From NCBI RefSeq assembly GCF_000425705.1, contig NZ_AUDY01000012.1, forward strand, positions 62,001 to 126,000: a DNA stretch of 64,000 nt. The letters run 5' to 3'. Positions 27,419-37,038 of the stretch are shown piece after piece (positions within the stretch are counted from its first letter, which is position 1; every line of letters begins with the position of its first letter). The translations under genes were made by a program, and so were the position numbers. The DNA comes from Halobacillus kuroshimensis DSM 18393. GTDB lineage: Bacteria > Bacillota > Bacilli > Bacillales > Halobacillaceae. The notes beneath the pieces are model-generated. The model ran no database searches. It saw only the letters and a list, made by a program, of their open reading frames with translations, and was not told the origin of the DNA.

Positions 27419-28794
27419 ATAGAGAAACGTTGAAATCAATCATTCTCGTTATTCTGATTGCCTTCAGTCTCGTGTTGACCGTCGCCCTCTGGAGTTACCA
27501 GCCGGCTTCGGAAACGTTGGAAGAGGGTGGAAGCACAGCCGACAACAAGCTGGAAGGTCTCGGTACCGAAGAAGATCTTTCTGATTTATTGATTCCTGAA
27601 CTGGTCGTCTATCATGAAAATGACGGACATTTCACATTTCCTGAACCGAATGGAAAGACGAGCTTTAATGACCAATTCAAGAAATGGTCGTTATCCAATT
27701 TTGATACCACACCTGGTGAAATCGATCTGAATACGATCGAAAAAGGCGTGGAAGTCATTTTTCCGACCTCTCTGCCGTTAAAAGTGATCAAAGACCTGTT
27801 TACCGTCAACAATAATGTCATTCTTGATAATTTCAATAAGAACTTTGAACGGGTATTCCTTGTCCAAAATGAAGAGCGCTCTTCCTCTACTTATGAGCTT
27901 TGGTTCGTCCAGGCCGGCAGCCAGGGGGACGAAGTCACCTTGAAGGCAAGTGTCAATGCGAGTGCGGGAGACAGAGCACTGAAGGCATTCGAAGATCGGA
28001 ATGACCTGACGGAAATTGTCCGTCTTGCCGATGAAATGCCGGCCGTCGATGCGGCGAATATCGGCGCTAACCATATCTATCTGCCGAAAGATGATATTTT
28101 TGTGCCTCAGGTCGTCCTGCAGACGACGGCTGTGCCGGTCACACCGCTGCAGAATGATTTGTTCCCGTCGCCATCCAGCACCATCTTCTATGAGGCGGGA
28201 GAAGGGATCAAACGGACGAAAACGAATGACCGGAGGCTGGATCAGAAAAAGGATGACCGGCTGATGGAGTTTCTATTTTTAACAACGAAGAGTATCAATG
28301 AATCCGGGATGACCGAATACGACCTGCTGACAAAAAGTGTGCAGGACATCAACAGTCATCTTGGATGGACAAACGAATTCAGGATCGAATCCTTATCCAC
28401 CGGGCTGGATGAACTGAAATACCGGATGTATTTCAATGAATTCCCGGTCATGGAAGACGAGGCCACACAGGGGTTTGCGCAGATATCCATGACGTATGAG
28501 GATAGTGACATCCAAAGCTACGACCGGCCGCTGATCAAGTTCGTACGGACTCCGTATGAAACAGATTCCATGGCTGAACTGCAGTCCGTCGATGATGTGA
28601 TTACTCAAATCCAGAATTCCAACACGTATGACTTCAACAGCATCAAAAATATCGGAATTCGCTACACGTTGGAAGAGCAGACGAACAATCTGGCGTATAA
28701 CTTGATACCGGAATGGTATATCGAGACCGAATCCGAAAGCTGGGCACCATTATTCAAGGAAGAGCCGATGCCGAATGGCGAAGCGGCACCTTAA
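27415..28794 (+). CDS. walH: WalK regulatory protein WalH (YycH)
   Basis: Membrane-anchored extracytoplasmic protein that, with WalI, restrains WalK in B. subtilis. One N-terminal helix (about 8-26), then a long exported region in the YycH fold. 459 residues, normal. Sequence conservation is modest, so the call rests on the anchor topology, length and fixed position between walK and walI. Confidence 0.93.
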   Translation: MNRETLKSIILVILIAFSLVLTVALWSYQPASETLEEGGSTADNKLEGLGTEEDLSDLLIPELVVYHENDGHFTFPEPNGKTSFNDQFKKWSLSNFDTTPGEIDLNTIEKGVEVIFPTSLPLKVIKDLFTVNNNVILDNFNKNFERVFLVQNEERSSSTYELWFVQAGSQGDEVTLKASVNASAGDRALKAFEDRNDLTEIVRLADEMPAVDAANIGANHIYLPKDDIFVPQVVLQTTAVPVTPLQNDLFPSPSSTIFYEAGEGIKRTKTNDRRLDQKKDDRLMEFLFLTTKSINESGMTEYDLLTKSVQDINSHLGWTNEFRIESLSTGLDELKYRMYFNEFPVMEDEATQGFAQISMTYEDSDIQSYDRPLIKFVRTPYETDSMAELQSVDDVITQIQNSNTYDFNSIKNIGIRYTLEEQTNNLAYNLIPEWYIETESESWAPLFKEEPMPNGEAAP

Positions 28795-28813
28795 GAGGAA
28801 GGCGGGATAACGA

Positions 28814-29725
28814 ATGCAGTGGGGCCAGATAAAATTATTGTTCATCCTCAGCTTTTTGATTCTCGACCTTTTCCTCTTGCAGCAGTTTATTACCAAACAG
28901 TCGCAGGATGTTCTGGGACAGATTTCAACAGCTGAAGAAAATATTGAAACCGAGCTTGAAGAAGATGGCATAACGATCGCCGATGACGCCAACCCGCAGG
29001 AGCCGGGGGAAGTGTCGACGATCAAGTCCTCAGGCAGCACGTTCTCTGATGAAATTCTTGGACAGATTGAAGATATGGACGAAGAAAACCAGACCGTCGA
29101 AGTGCTGAATGAGAACCGTGTACTGAAAGTCGAACTGGACGAGCCTGTTCCTGTCACAAAGGATAATTTGATTGAAAAAGTCCGGGCGCTCGTGCCGTTC
29201 TATTCCCAGTATTCGTTCTGGGGATGGAATGAAGAAAAAGGAGCGGCGCTGTTTTTCCAGAAAGCCAACGACCGGACGATCTACTTCAATAACAGCGGAT
29301 CCCTGCTCGTCTCGATTGAAGACGGGGAGATCACCGGTTATGTAGCAACGATGCTTGCGTTCAATGAAGGGGAAATGATCATTGATTCCGAACAGGACGG
29401 GGCGGTTATTGCGCCCCTCAGTGCAATGAGAAATCTCCGTAACCAGGGGATGCTGAAGAGCGGGGACGAAGTGACCTCGATGAGCATCGGGTATTATACG
29501 GAAATTTTTGTTGAACCGAGTGAGGAAAAAGGGGAGCAGGTCTTTGCTCCTGCCTGGAAAGTGACCGTCAATGGAGAACGCAGCCACTTTGTCTATGCTT
29601 TGTCGGGCGGCGTCATTGATGTCGAAGAAGGGGAATTTATCGAAGAAGAGTTACAAACGTACAATCTTCAGGAAAATCCATTAGAGAGTACGACAGAGGA
29701 GAACGAAGAAAGTGAAAACAATTAA
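28814..29725 (+). CDS. walI: WalK regulatory protein WalI (YycI)
   Basis: Single-pass protein (anchor about residues 5-22, [18 protein letters not shown]) with a YycI extracytoplasmic domain; partner of WalH. 303 residues, a little longer than B. subtilis WalI because of an acidic Glu/Asn-rich tail. AGGAAGGCGGG precedes the ATG. Confidence 0.93.
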   Translation: MQWGQIKLLFILSFLILDLFLLQQFITKQSQDVLGQISTAEENIETELEEDGITIADDANPQEPGEVSTIKSSGSTFSDEILGQIEDMDEENQTVEVLNENRVLKVELDEPVPVTKDNLIEKVRALVPFYSQYSFWGWNEEKGAALFFQKANDRTIYFNNSGSLLVSIEDGEITGYVATMLAFNEGEMIIDSEQDGAVIAPLSAMRNLRNQGMLKSGDEVTSMSIGYYTEIFVEPSEEKGEQVFAPAWKVTVNGERSHFVYALSGGVIDVEEGEFIEEELQTYNLQENPLESTTEENEESENN

Positions 29726-29742
29726 ATGGAGTGTCTTACATC

Positions 29743-30537
29743 ATGACCTTACGCTTTAGTGTACTGGCTTCAGGCAGTACGGGGAACGCGTTTTTTATTG
29801 AATCAGGGGACGAACGGATTTTGGTGGACGCCGGCTTGAGCGGCAAAAAGATGGAAGGGTTGATGGAGCAGGTGGACATCGACCCCGCATCGCTGTCACG
29901 GATCCTCGTCACGCACGAGCACAGCGATCATATTAAGGGGCTCGGCATCATGGCGCGCCGCTACAACCTGCCTGTCTATGCCAACGAGAAGACGTGGCAG
30001 GCGATGGAAGGGCAGATCGGCAAGCTGTCTCTGGACCAGAAGTTCCTTTTCGGAATGGAGGAAGTGCAGACATTCGGGGGCATCGATGTAGAAAGCTTCG
30101 CGGTATCCCACGATGCGGCGGACCCGATGTTTTATACGTTCCATCAGGACGGGAAAAAGGTGGCACTGGTCACCGACCTCGGCTACGTGTCGGAGCGCAT
30201 CAAAAAGACAGTGGAAGGTGCGGACGCCTATGTGTTTGAATCCAATCATGATGTCAGCATGCTTCGGATGGGACGGTATCCTTGGAATGTGAAACGGCGG
30301 ATCCTCGGTGATTCCGGGCACGTTTCCAACGAAGATGCCGCGCTTGCCTTGACCGATATCATCACCGATCAGACGAAGCGGATCTACCTGGCCCACCTGA
30401 GTCTGGATAACAACATGAAGGATTTAGCCCGGATGTCAGTCTCTAACATTCTCGAGGAGCGTGGTTTCGAGCTGGGGACGAAAGTAGCGCTGTATGATAC
30501 AGATCCCGCTGAAGCCACACCGATTTTTGAGGTTTAA
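29743..30537 (+). CDS. walJ: Metallo-beta-lactamase fold hydrolase WalJ (YycJ)
   Basis: Cytoplasmic MBL-fold protein of the YycJ/VicX family, a probable nuclease linked to DNA repair and cell-division coordination. The HEHSDHIKG metal motif, then DLGY and DSGHVSN ligand segments, are present. The start is the ATG at 29743 ([15 protein letters not shown], conserved), with GGAGTG about 9 nt upstream; the in-frame GTG at 29731 overlaps that site. 264 residues. Confidence 0.94.
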   Translation: MTLRFSVLASGSTGNAFFIESGDERILVDAGLSGKKMEGLMEQVDIDPASLSRILVTHEHSDHIKGLGIMARRYNLPVYANEKTWQAMEGQIGKLSLDQKFLFGMEEVQTFGGIDVESFAVSHDAADPMFYTFHQDGKKVALVTDLGYVSERIKKTVEGADAYVFESNHDVSMLRMGRYPWNVKRRILGDSGHVSNEDAALALTDIITDQTKRIYLAHLSLDNNMKDLARMSVSNILEERGFELGTKVALYDTDPAEATPIFEV

Positions 30538-30616
30538 AAGGTTTGATTTAGTTAAACATAAGGGAACAATACCTATTGAAGTTCATAGGAACGAAGGAAA
30601 GGTAAGGTGAAGCGGA

Positions 30617-31843
30617 GTGGGTTATTACGATGACCATTCACCCCAGACACAGCAGAAAAGAACCCGCAGGCGCTGGGTCATGCCGACCATCGTCGGAGGG
30701 GTCTTAGGTGCTGTGCTCGTCCTGCTTGCTCTCCCGGCACTCGTCCAGACCGAGCTGCTCCCATACGATATGACGATTCCGGAGGATGAAAGCGGCCTTG
30801 TGGATGACAACCAGGGTCTGACCGGCGATACGAAGAGTGTCTCGGTCGATGTAACGACACAGATTACCGATGTCGTCGAACAGGTCACCCCGACGGTTGT
30901 CGGCGTCGTCAATCTGCAGACGAGGGAGAATTTCTGGCAGGAAGGCGCTGAGGATTCCTCCCAGCAGGCAGGCGTCGGTTCCGGTGTCATTTATAAAAAG
31001 GAAGACGGGACCGCTTATGTGGTAACGAACAACCATGTTATTGAAGGCGCCAGTGAAATCGAAGTCGTGCTCGCTGATGAAACAAGGATTACAGCCGAAT
31101 TGATCGGCGGCGATGTATTCACAGACCTCGCTGTTCTGAAGATGCCGGGCGAACAAGTGGAACAGGTGTCCGAGCTTGGCAGTTCTGAAGATTTGAAAGT
31201 CGGTGAACCGGCCATTGCTATCGGGAACCCGCTCGGCTTGAGTTTCGCCGGATCCGTCACACAGGGCATCATCAGTGGAAAAGAACGGGCCATTCCGCAG
31301 GATTTCAACGGAGACGGCCTGGAAGACTGGCAGGCGGAAGTTATCCAGACTGACGCCGCCATCAACCCCGGAAACAGTGGAGGGGCTTTAATTAATATCG
31401 AAGGACAGCTGATCGGAATCAACTCGATGAAAATCGCCCAGTCCTCTGTAGAAGGGATCGGTTTTGCCATTCCGATCGATTCAGCCAAACCGATCATCGA
31501 TGAGCTCGAGCAGAAGGGCCAGGTCGACCGTCCTTATATCGGCATTGAGGCATACGGACTGAACGAAGTACCGACCTCCGAATGGGGCAATACGTTGAAC
31601 CTTCCTGAGGATGTGGAAGGCGGCCTGTACATCCGCAGCATCCGGCAGATGTCACCAGCCGCGAAAGCCGGGCTGGAGCCACTCGATGTCATTACCGCCC
31701 TTGATGACGAACCAGTTGAGGATATCATCGATCTCAGAAAGTATTTGTACAATGAGAAGAATCCTGGCGAAGAGATGGAAATCACCTACTACCGCGATGG
31801 ACAGCAGCAGACAACAACGATTACCCTCGGTTCGCAGGAATAA
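30617..31843 (+). CDS. htrC: Membrane-anchored serine protease HtrC (HtrA family)
   Basis: DegP-type protease acting outside the membrane. Basic N-terminus, one TM helix (about 21-43), acidic linker, trypsin-like domain with the triad H140 (NNHV), D170 (TDLAVL) and S254 (GNSGG), then one PDZ domain (about 305-400). 408 residues. GTG start at 30617 with a weak GGTGAAG site. Last gene of the wal region, followed by a terminator and the DnaA-box cluster. Confidence 0.95.
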   Translation: MGYYDDHSPQTQQKRTRRRWVMPTIVGGVLGAVLVLLALPALVQTELLPYDMTIPEDESGLVDDNQGLTGDTKSVSVDVTTQITDVVEQVTPTVVGVVNLQTRENFWQEGAEDSSQQAGVGSGVIYKKEDGTAYVVTNNHVIEGASEIEVVLADETRITAELIGGDVFTDLAVLKMPGEQVEQVSELGSSEDLKVGEPAIAIGNPLGLSFAGSVTQGIISGKERAIPQDFNGDGLEDWQAEVIQTDAAINPGNSGGALINIEGQLIGINSMKIAQSSVEGIGFAIPIDSAKPIIDELEQKGQVDRPYIGIEAYGLNEVPTSEWGNTLNLPEDVEGGLYIRSIRQMSPAAKAGLEPLDVITALDDEPVEDIIDLRKYLYNEKNPGEEMEITYYRDGQQQTTTITLGSQE

Positions 31844-31850
31844 ATCATGA

Positions 31851-31885
31851 AAAAGAGTACCTTCGTTGTGAAGGTACTCTTTTTT
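31851..31885 (+). terminator. Terminator after htrC
   Basis: AAAAGAGTACCTTC / GAAGGTACTCTTTT with a 5-nt loop, then T. Confidence 0.93.
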
Positions 31886-31928
31886 GATGGTCAGCAATCG
31901 ACATTCTTCTCTTTTATTCAACATATGA

Positions 31929-32152
31929 TTATCCACAGCCTGTGTATAGAGTTCTGGATAACTGTCATATATGGTAGGGAACGTATATTCCGATACCATA
32001 TAGCCAAAAGGGGTGTGAATATGTGGATAAAATCTGTGTATAACCTGTTTATATCTAAGTGAACCCTGTGAATATCAGAAAATTAACAAGGTTTGTGCAT
32101 AAGTCTGTGGACAGTTGTGGGTAACTGCTTTCGTTAGTGCCTGTTTTCCACA
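31929..32152. promoter_or_regulatory. Cluster of DnaA boxes
   Basis: Two perfect DnaA boxes (TTATCCACA 31929-31937; TGTGGATAA 32022-32030) and five with one mismatch (31953 TCTGGATAA, 32035 TGTGTATAA, 32094 TGTGCATAA, 32116 TGTGGGTAA, 32144 TTTTCCACA), plus weaker ones at 31941, 32014, 32067 and 32106. Most share one orientation. Nothing else occupies this 388-bp gap. There are no AT-rich unwinding stretches or replication genes beside it, so it looks like a DnaA-binding titration/control locus, not an origin. Confidence 0.8.
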
Positions 32153-32231
32153 TGTGTATGAAATTCAAACGTTCCCTTTATCGGTTCTGTGAAAAAAATG
32201 TCTAATGCTAACGTCATTCGTGAGTACCTGT

Positions 32232-32936
32232 TTAAGAGGCTGATTTTTTAACTCTTGGAAGATTGAACTTCCTCCTGTAGTAGAAATTGAAGCTGTAAAT
32301 CAGAGGAGTCAGGACCGCCGCCGGCAGAAACCAGAGCCAGATGCTTACACTTGAGATATTCAATAATCTCGGAGCACCAAAAACGACAAAAGCTGTAATG
32401 GTGGCAATCGAGCAGCCGATCAAGTTTCCGTAATGCTCAAAATACCAGTGCATTTTTGTTTTTGGAGGGGTGAGCCAATAAGAAAGCTGACCACTTCCGA
32501 GCACGAGACCCAGGATCGGGAAAAATTTCAGCAGGGCAAAATCATCCATCCAGCCGACCACCATTGTGACGAGGGACATGATGACGAGCAGACCGGATAT
32601 CCCCAAATCATAAGGGTTGCGGTGAGCGTCTGTCCGGCGTTTGAAACGGAGGACACGGATGCCCATCCAGGCTGTCGCTGCACTCAAGACGGCGATAAAC
32701 AAAAGAAAAAAGGAAAAAGCCTGTTCGGCTGATGTTCTTTCCTGATCGATAAACAGGCGGTACAACCCCATGAACAGCGCACTGCCCGCGACTGTATACA
32801 TGGCCCAGACGTATACCCAGCCGATTTTGCGGTGCGCACGGCCGCCTTTTTTCGTGACGAGTGGGATCCAGAATACGGTGAGCGCGGTAAACCCTGCGGC
32901 GATATGAAGCATGAGTATGATTGAAAATAAAGACAT
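32232..32936 (-). CDS. DUF2306-like membrane protein
   Basis: About 234 residues, seven hydrophobic helices, with conserved histidines in LHIAAG, GRAHRKIGW and AHRNPYDLG that recall heme- or quinone-type membrane proteins of the DUF2306 group. Function unknown. I use the ATG at 32936 because GAGGAGTG sits 7 nt upstream; the in-frame GTG at 32945 lies inside that site. Monocistronic. Confidence 0.7.
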   Translation of the reverse strand: MSLFSIILMLHIAAGFTALTVFWIPLVTKKGGRAHRKIGWVYVWAMYTVAGSALFMGLYRLFIDQERTSAEQAFSFFLLFIAVLSAATAWMGIRVLRFKRRTDAHRNPYDLGISGLLVIMSLVTMVVGWMDDFALLKFFPILGLVLGSGQLSYWLTPPKTKMHWYFEHYGNLIGCSIATITAFVVFGAPRLLNISSVSIWLWFLPAAVLTPLIYSFNFYYRRKFNLPRVKKSAS

Positions 32937-33033
32937 GGTTTTCACTCCTCTCTACTCTACCAGTTATACGGAACGAAGGAAGGGAATTCCTGCATTCTTA
33001 ACGATTTTTACAAAGGAACGACAAAATGGAGAT

Positions 33034-33068
33034 GAAAAAAACGGCTGTCCTTGTAAGGACAGCCGTTT
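33034..33068 (-). terminator. Terminator serving the AGCS gene
   Basis: AAACGGCTGTCC / GGACAGCCGTTT with a 6-nt loop; the T-run lies on the minus strand. It is separated from the agcS stop by repeat copy C. Apart from these two elements the 32937-33276 gap is empty. Confidence 0.85.
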
Positions 33069-33112
33069 CATATTGTAGAAAAAAGTATTTCTCTTCTTGT
33101 GGAGCTGTGATT

Positions 33113-33246
33113 GTCACGTTCCGCTTATCGGTGGATGCTTGCCGCGGGCATGGCCTCAGCTAACTTGAGCAGGGAAACCACCTGCCCAAGTGAATCTTCG
33201 ACTCGTTCTTTTCCCGCAGCCGTCACCAGCGAACACTCCACGTGAC
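33113..33246 (+). repeat. 134-bp hairpin repeat, copy C
   Basis: Full-length member, lying between the agcS stop (33277) and its terminator (33034-33068), so it is transcribed into the agcS 3' untranslated region, in antisense orientation to the family consensus. Some paired positions are degraded (CTTGAGCAG / CTGCCCAAG; CCAGCGAAC). Confidence 0.9.
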
Positions 33247-33276
33247 CTTCCCAATTATCTTTTGGGATGGTTTTAT

Positions 33277-34620
33277 CTAGGATTGAAGGCGGTCGCTGTT
33301 CCACGTCTTTTTGATGATTTTCGTTAAGGCGAGGACAGCGATCAAGTTAGGAACGACCATCAGTGCGTTGAACGTATCGGCCATCTGCCAGACGAATTCC
33401 ACTTGGACGACGGCTCCTGTTACGATGAACAGCAGCACGAACGCGCGGTACGCCGGTACGGCTTTTTCGCCGAACAGGAACTTCACGTTCACCTCTCCGA
33501 AGAACGCCCAGCCGAGAATCGTCGTGAAGGCGAAGAACAAGAGGCAGATCGCGATAAACGGAATACCGAATTCACCGAGTCCGCGGGCGAACCCTTCCTG
33601 TGTAATCGCACTTCCCTCAAGGCCTGTTTTATGGGCGCCGGTTACAAGTACGACGAGAGCGGTCATCGTACAGATGATCACGGTATCAATGAAAACACCG
33701 ACCATGGCGACAAGCCCCTGGTGGGACGGACGCTTCACTTGAGCGACCGCGTGGGCGTGCGGTGTGGAGCCCATTCCGGCTTCGTTCGAGAACAACCCAC
33801 GGGCAATACCATAACGGATCGCTTCTTTCACCGTGGCACCGAGCACACCACCGCCGGCGGCTTCCGGACTGATCGCGGCCTGCACGATCAGCTGCAGCGT
33901 CGGCAGCACCTGATCCCAGTACTCCACCATAATGACGAGGCTTCCGCCGATGTACAACAGCGCCATGACGGGGACGACATTTCCGGCAAAGGTGGAGATC
34001 CGGTCAATCCCGCCGAATAAAATAAGACCAATTAAAATAGCAATAACAATACCAAGACCGAGATTGAGACCGAATGAAGTGGAGTCAAGCGCCTGATTCA
34101 TCGCTGTAGCGATCGCGTTGGACTGCACCATGTTTCCGACAAAGCCGAGGGCAATGATAATGGCTACAGCGAAAAAGCCGGCCAGCCATTTGCTGCCAAG
34201 GCCGTCACGGATGTAATACGCCGGACCACCGTGGACGGATCCATTTTTCTTTACCTTATAGAGCTGGGCGAGGACCGCTTCGGCAAAAATCGTCGCCATG
34301 CCGAAGAACGAGCTGATCCACATCCAGAAAATCGCACCGGGTCCACCGGCAGCAATCGCCGTGGCGACACCGGCCAGGTTTCCGGTTCCGACCTGAGCGG
34401 AAATCGATGTGGCGAGCGCCTTGAACGAATGGATGCCTTCCTGTTTTTCCTTTTTGAAAAGCGGTGCGAAGGTGATTTTAAATCCTTTACCAAGAAAGCG
34501 CACCTGGATGAAGCGGAGCTGGAAGGTGAGCCATACTCCCGTTCCTAGAAGGAAGATGAGCATAACCGGCCCCCAAAGAACACTGTTTATATCTTTAAAA
34601 AGCTGCGTCAACTGTTCCAC
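33277..34620 (-). CDS. Sodium:alanine/glycine symporter (AGCS family)
   Basis: Na+-coupled amino-acid carrier. 447 residues with about ten membrane helices. AGCS signatures are present: FKALATSISAQVGTGNLAGVA, and SNEAGMGSTPHAHA near the middle. GTG start at 34620 with AAAGGAAA upstream. Monocistronic. Exact substrate (alanine, glycine or glutamine) not determinable. Confidence 0.93.
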   Translation of the reverse strand: MEQLTQLFKDINSVLWGPVMLIFLLGTGVWLTFQLRFIQVRFLGKGFKITFAPLFKKEKQEGIHSFKALATSISAQVGTGNLAGVATAIAAGGPGAIFWMWISSFFGMATIFAEAVLAQLYKVKKNGSVHGGPAYYIRDGLGSKWLAGFFAVAIIIALGFVGNMVQSNAIATAMNQALDSTSFGLNLGLGIVIAILIGLILFGGIDRISTFAGNVVPVMALLYIGGSLVIMVEYWDQVLPTLQLIVQAAISPEAAGGGVLGATVKEAIRYGIARGLFSNEAGMGSTPHAHAVAQVKRPSHQGLVAMVGVFIDTVIICTMTALVVLVTGAHKTGLEGSAITQEGFARGLGEFGIPFIAICLLFFAFTTILGWAFFGEVNVKFLFGEKAVPAYRAFVLLFIVTGAVVQVEFVWQMADTFNALMVVPNLIAVLALTKIIKKTWNSDRLQS

Positions 34621-34850
34621 GTAGAGTTTCCTTTCTTTCTTTCGCTAATGAATAACCATAAAAAAGAGTATCGCACGTGGAAGCGTTTCACAGCAAGTGA
34701 CATTTTGAGGCAGGTAGGTTATATATGAAAACAGTTGATCCAAACGACTGTTTTTACCTTTTGAAAAAGAGGATAAAGGAAGAGGAGGGTTTAGACACAT
34801 GATACATGCAGCCATAATAAACAATTGAAAGTGCATCTTGTGTGTAATCC

Positions 34851-34882
34851 AAAAAAGTCAGCTGGGAAATTTTCCAGCTGAC
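34851..34882 (-). terminator. Terminator of the mannose-family PTS operon
   Basis: GTCAGCTGG / CCAGCTGAC with an 8-nt loop; T6 follows on the minus strand. Confidence 0.88.
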
Positions 34883-34915
34883 CGAGGGATGTTGGGTGAG
34901 ATTGATCTAATTTAA

Positions 34916-35722
34916 TTAAAATATACCCAATAGGACCCCGACAATAGATATTCCAATTAAGATTAACAATACTTTTGTAGCAGAAATCCTTTTTTTAGCT
35001 ATCAGATACCAGCTGAATATGACGGATATTAAACCTAACAAACCCGGGAAAAAGCTGTCTAAGGTTTCCTGTAACACAAGTGTTTCCTCACCATTAGGGA
35101 TTTCAATGGCTGTACTCAATTTTACAAAAGAAGCGGCGAGGCCTCCAATGACTAAAATACCTAAGATGTTAAAGGCATCCCTTAATCTTTCCGACCCTTC
35201 ACCTACGATGGTATCTATCGAATTAACCCCTAATTGATACCCTCTCATATATAGAAAATAAGAGAGCCATCCAGCTATGGAAACATATCCAACCATATAA
35301 AGCAGTACACCTAATGGGTTGCCGCTTGAGGATATAGCCATTGCTATGGATAACAGGACGGGGATTAAAATTCCTTGAATGGTTGAATCACCAATGCCCG
35401 ACAAAGGCCCCATAGTGCTTGTTTTTACACTTACAAATATATCATCATCAATATCTTTTCCGTTAGCCCGTTCTTCCTCCATAGATGCAGTGATCCCATT
35501 GATCACGCTGCCCACTTGTGGTTCTACATTATGAAAAACAGAGTGACGTTCTAAAGCTTTTCGATATTCTTCCGGATCATCTTTATACAATTTCTTTATA
35601 ATCGGAATCATAGAATGAGCAAACCCATGAGCTTCTAGCTTTTCAAAACTCATAGAAGATAAATTGTACATGGCCCAGTTCAACCATGACTTCCGCAGGT
35701 CTTTCTTTGTTAACTTCGGCAT
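34916..35722 (-). CDS. PTS mannose-family EIID component
   Basis: Membrane subunit that, with EIIC, forms the sugar channel of a mannose-type phosphotransferase system. The N-terminal LTKKDLRKSWLNWAMYNLSSMSFEKL is the EIID signature; a central amphipathic region and C-terminal helices follow. 268 residues. It starts immediately after the EIIC stop with GAGGTGA upstream. Last gene of a PMI-EIIA-EIIB-EIIC-EIID operon. Confidence 0.93.
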   Translation of the reverse strand: MPKLTKKDLRKSWLNWAMYNLSSMSFEKLEAHGFAHSMIPIIKKLYKDDPEEYRKALERHSVFHNVEPQVGSVINGITASMEEERANGKDIDDDIFVSVKTSTMGPLSGIGDSTIQGILIPVLLSIAMAISSSGNPLGVLLYMVGYVSIAGWLSYFLYMRGYQLGVNSIDTIVGEGSERLRDAFNILGILVIGGLAASFVKLSTAIEIPNGEETLVLQETLDSFFPGLLGLISVIFSWYLIAKKRISATKVLLILIGISIVGVLLGIF

Positions 35723-36520
35723 TTATATCACCTCATCATCGTCAGAAATTGGTGAAGGTGTTGAGTTGCTGGCAACTAAATAAATCACATAGGCAATAAG
35801 GAGCGAGAATATTGTGAGCGCTATCATGTTGTTGGAAATAAAAACAATGAACGCGAATCCTGTAACGAAGAATATAAAGTGAGATTTTTCACGGATTAAA
35901 AGATTCATCAGCAATGCGATCCCTAAAGCGGGCAGCAAGCCTCCTAATACATCCATCATGTGAGTCACTTTGTCCGGAACAAAATCAAGGAACGCTTTTA
36001 CAAACCCTTCTCCTAAATAAACCGCAAGACCGATAGGAATGACTCTCAGCAGAAAGTTAACAATCTGAGGATATATCCCGTTGTTCCTGGCAATCCCCTG
36101 GGCATCTCCTTTTTTAGCGGCATTCTCTGCTCGTCTATTCCAGCCGGAGTTCAATACCATCATTAGATTGTGTAAAAAAAGACCCAGGACTCCAATTCCA
36201 ACAGACAAAGTTACTGTGACCCCTGTGGAGGCCTCTGCAAGAATCCCTAACGCAATACCGCCATAGGCTGCATAGGTGATTTCCTGGTTCTGCGTACCCC
36301 CTGTGGAGATTGTTGCTATGAATGCTGCCTGGACAGCCACCCCTAAAATAATTCCAGTTGTAACATCCCCTAGAATAATCCCGATGATTAAACCTGCTAC
36401 AAGCGGCCGGCCAATAGTGTAATAACCACCAGTGACACCAAGAAGCCAAGGAGATGATACGGATCCAAGGTAGCAGAAGATCCCTATGGCTAATGCTTGA
36501 ATCATTAATATAATATCCAT
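35723..36520 (-). CDS. PTS mannose-family EIIC component
   Basis: Sugar-translocating membrane subunit, 265 residues with about seven helices. The N-terminal half has the family GRPLVAGLIIGIILGDVTTG segment and VQAAFIATISTGGTQNQE. AAAGGGGTGA precedes the ATG. It abuts EIID. Confidence 0.92.
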   Translation of the reverse strand: MDIILMIQALAIGIFCYLGSVSSPWLLGVTGGYYTIGRPLVAGLIIGIILGDVTTGIILGVAVQAAFIATISTGGTQNQEITYAAYGGIALGILAEASTGVTVTLSVGIGVLGLFLHNLMMVLNSGWNRRAENAAKKGDAQGIARNNGIYPQIVNFLLRVIPIGLAVYLGEGFVKAFLDFVPDKVTHMMDVLGGLLPALGIALLMNLLIREKSHFIFFVTGFAFIVFISNNMIALTIFSLLIAYVIYLVASNSTPSPISDDDEVI

Positions 36521-36537
36521 CCCGTCACCCCTTTAGA

Positions 36538-37017
36538 TTAACTTTGGATGTCCTTCCATTTATAAACATTTTCTTCCGGAACTAATTGAAAGGAAATGTC
36601 GATATCATTACTGTCTAAATAGTCAAAAGCCTGACGTTCATCTGGAGTGATAGAAACATTTTTTCCGATATATTCGGTGTTTTCTCGTGCACTCATGGGT
36701 CCTACATTAATTGCATGACCGAAATCTGCGCCTTTTTCTATAAGTCTTTGTAATGTAAGGGGGGATTTTACTATAACAAAATAGCTGTTTTTAGCCCCTT
36801 TGGCTTTGTTGATCTTCTCAACGCCTTCATCCATTGTATAAATTCCAATCTTTATGGATTTGGGAACGGCGTTACTGAATATTTTCTTCTGCATAGGATC
36901 CTGTGCTATTTGGTCGTCAATGACAAGGATGCCGTGGCAGTCTTTCCAACGGGTCCACCGGGTAACAATTTGACCATGAATGACTCGATCATCTATCCTT
37001 ACGAAGCTGATTGGCAT
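36538..37017 (-). CDS. PTS mannose-family EIIB component
   Basis: Cytoplasmic phosphocarrier that passes phosphate from EIIA to the incoming sugar. The active histidine is H14 in RIDDRVIHGQ. 159 residues, complete. AGGAGG upstream of the ATG. Confidence 0.94.
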   Translation of the reverse strand: MPISFVRIDDRVIHGQIVTRWTRWKDCHGILVIDDQIAQDPMQKKIFSNAVPKSIKIGIYTMDEGVEKINKAKGAKNSYFVIVKSPLTLQRLIEKGADFGHAINVGPMSARENTEYIGKNVSITPDERQAFDYLDSNDIDISFQLVPEENVYKWKDIQS

Positions 37018-37038
37018 ATGAAAAACCTCCTATATAAA

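Noticed and set aside
31929-32152. Chromosomal or plasmid replication origin
   Set aside because: DnaA boxes are dense, but there is no AT-rich unwinding element, dnaA/dnaN or replication initiator nearby; a DnaA control cluster fits better.
34670-34700. cre-like sequence in the agcS leader (GTGAAACGCTTCCAC)
   Set aside because: One base short between the AA and CG positions of the cre consensus, so it fails the spacing; not called.
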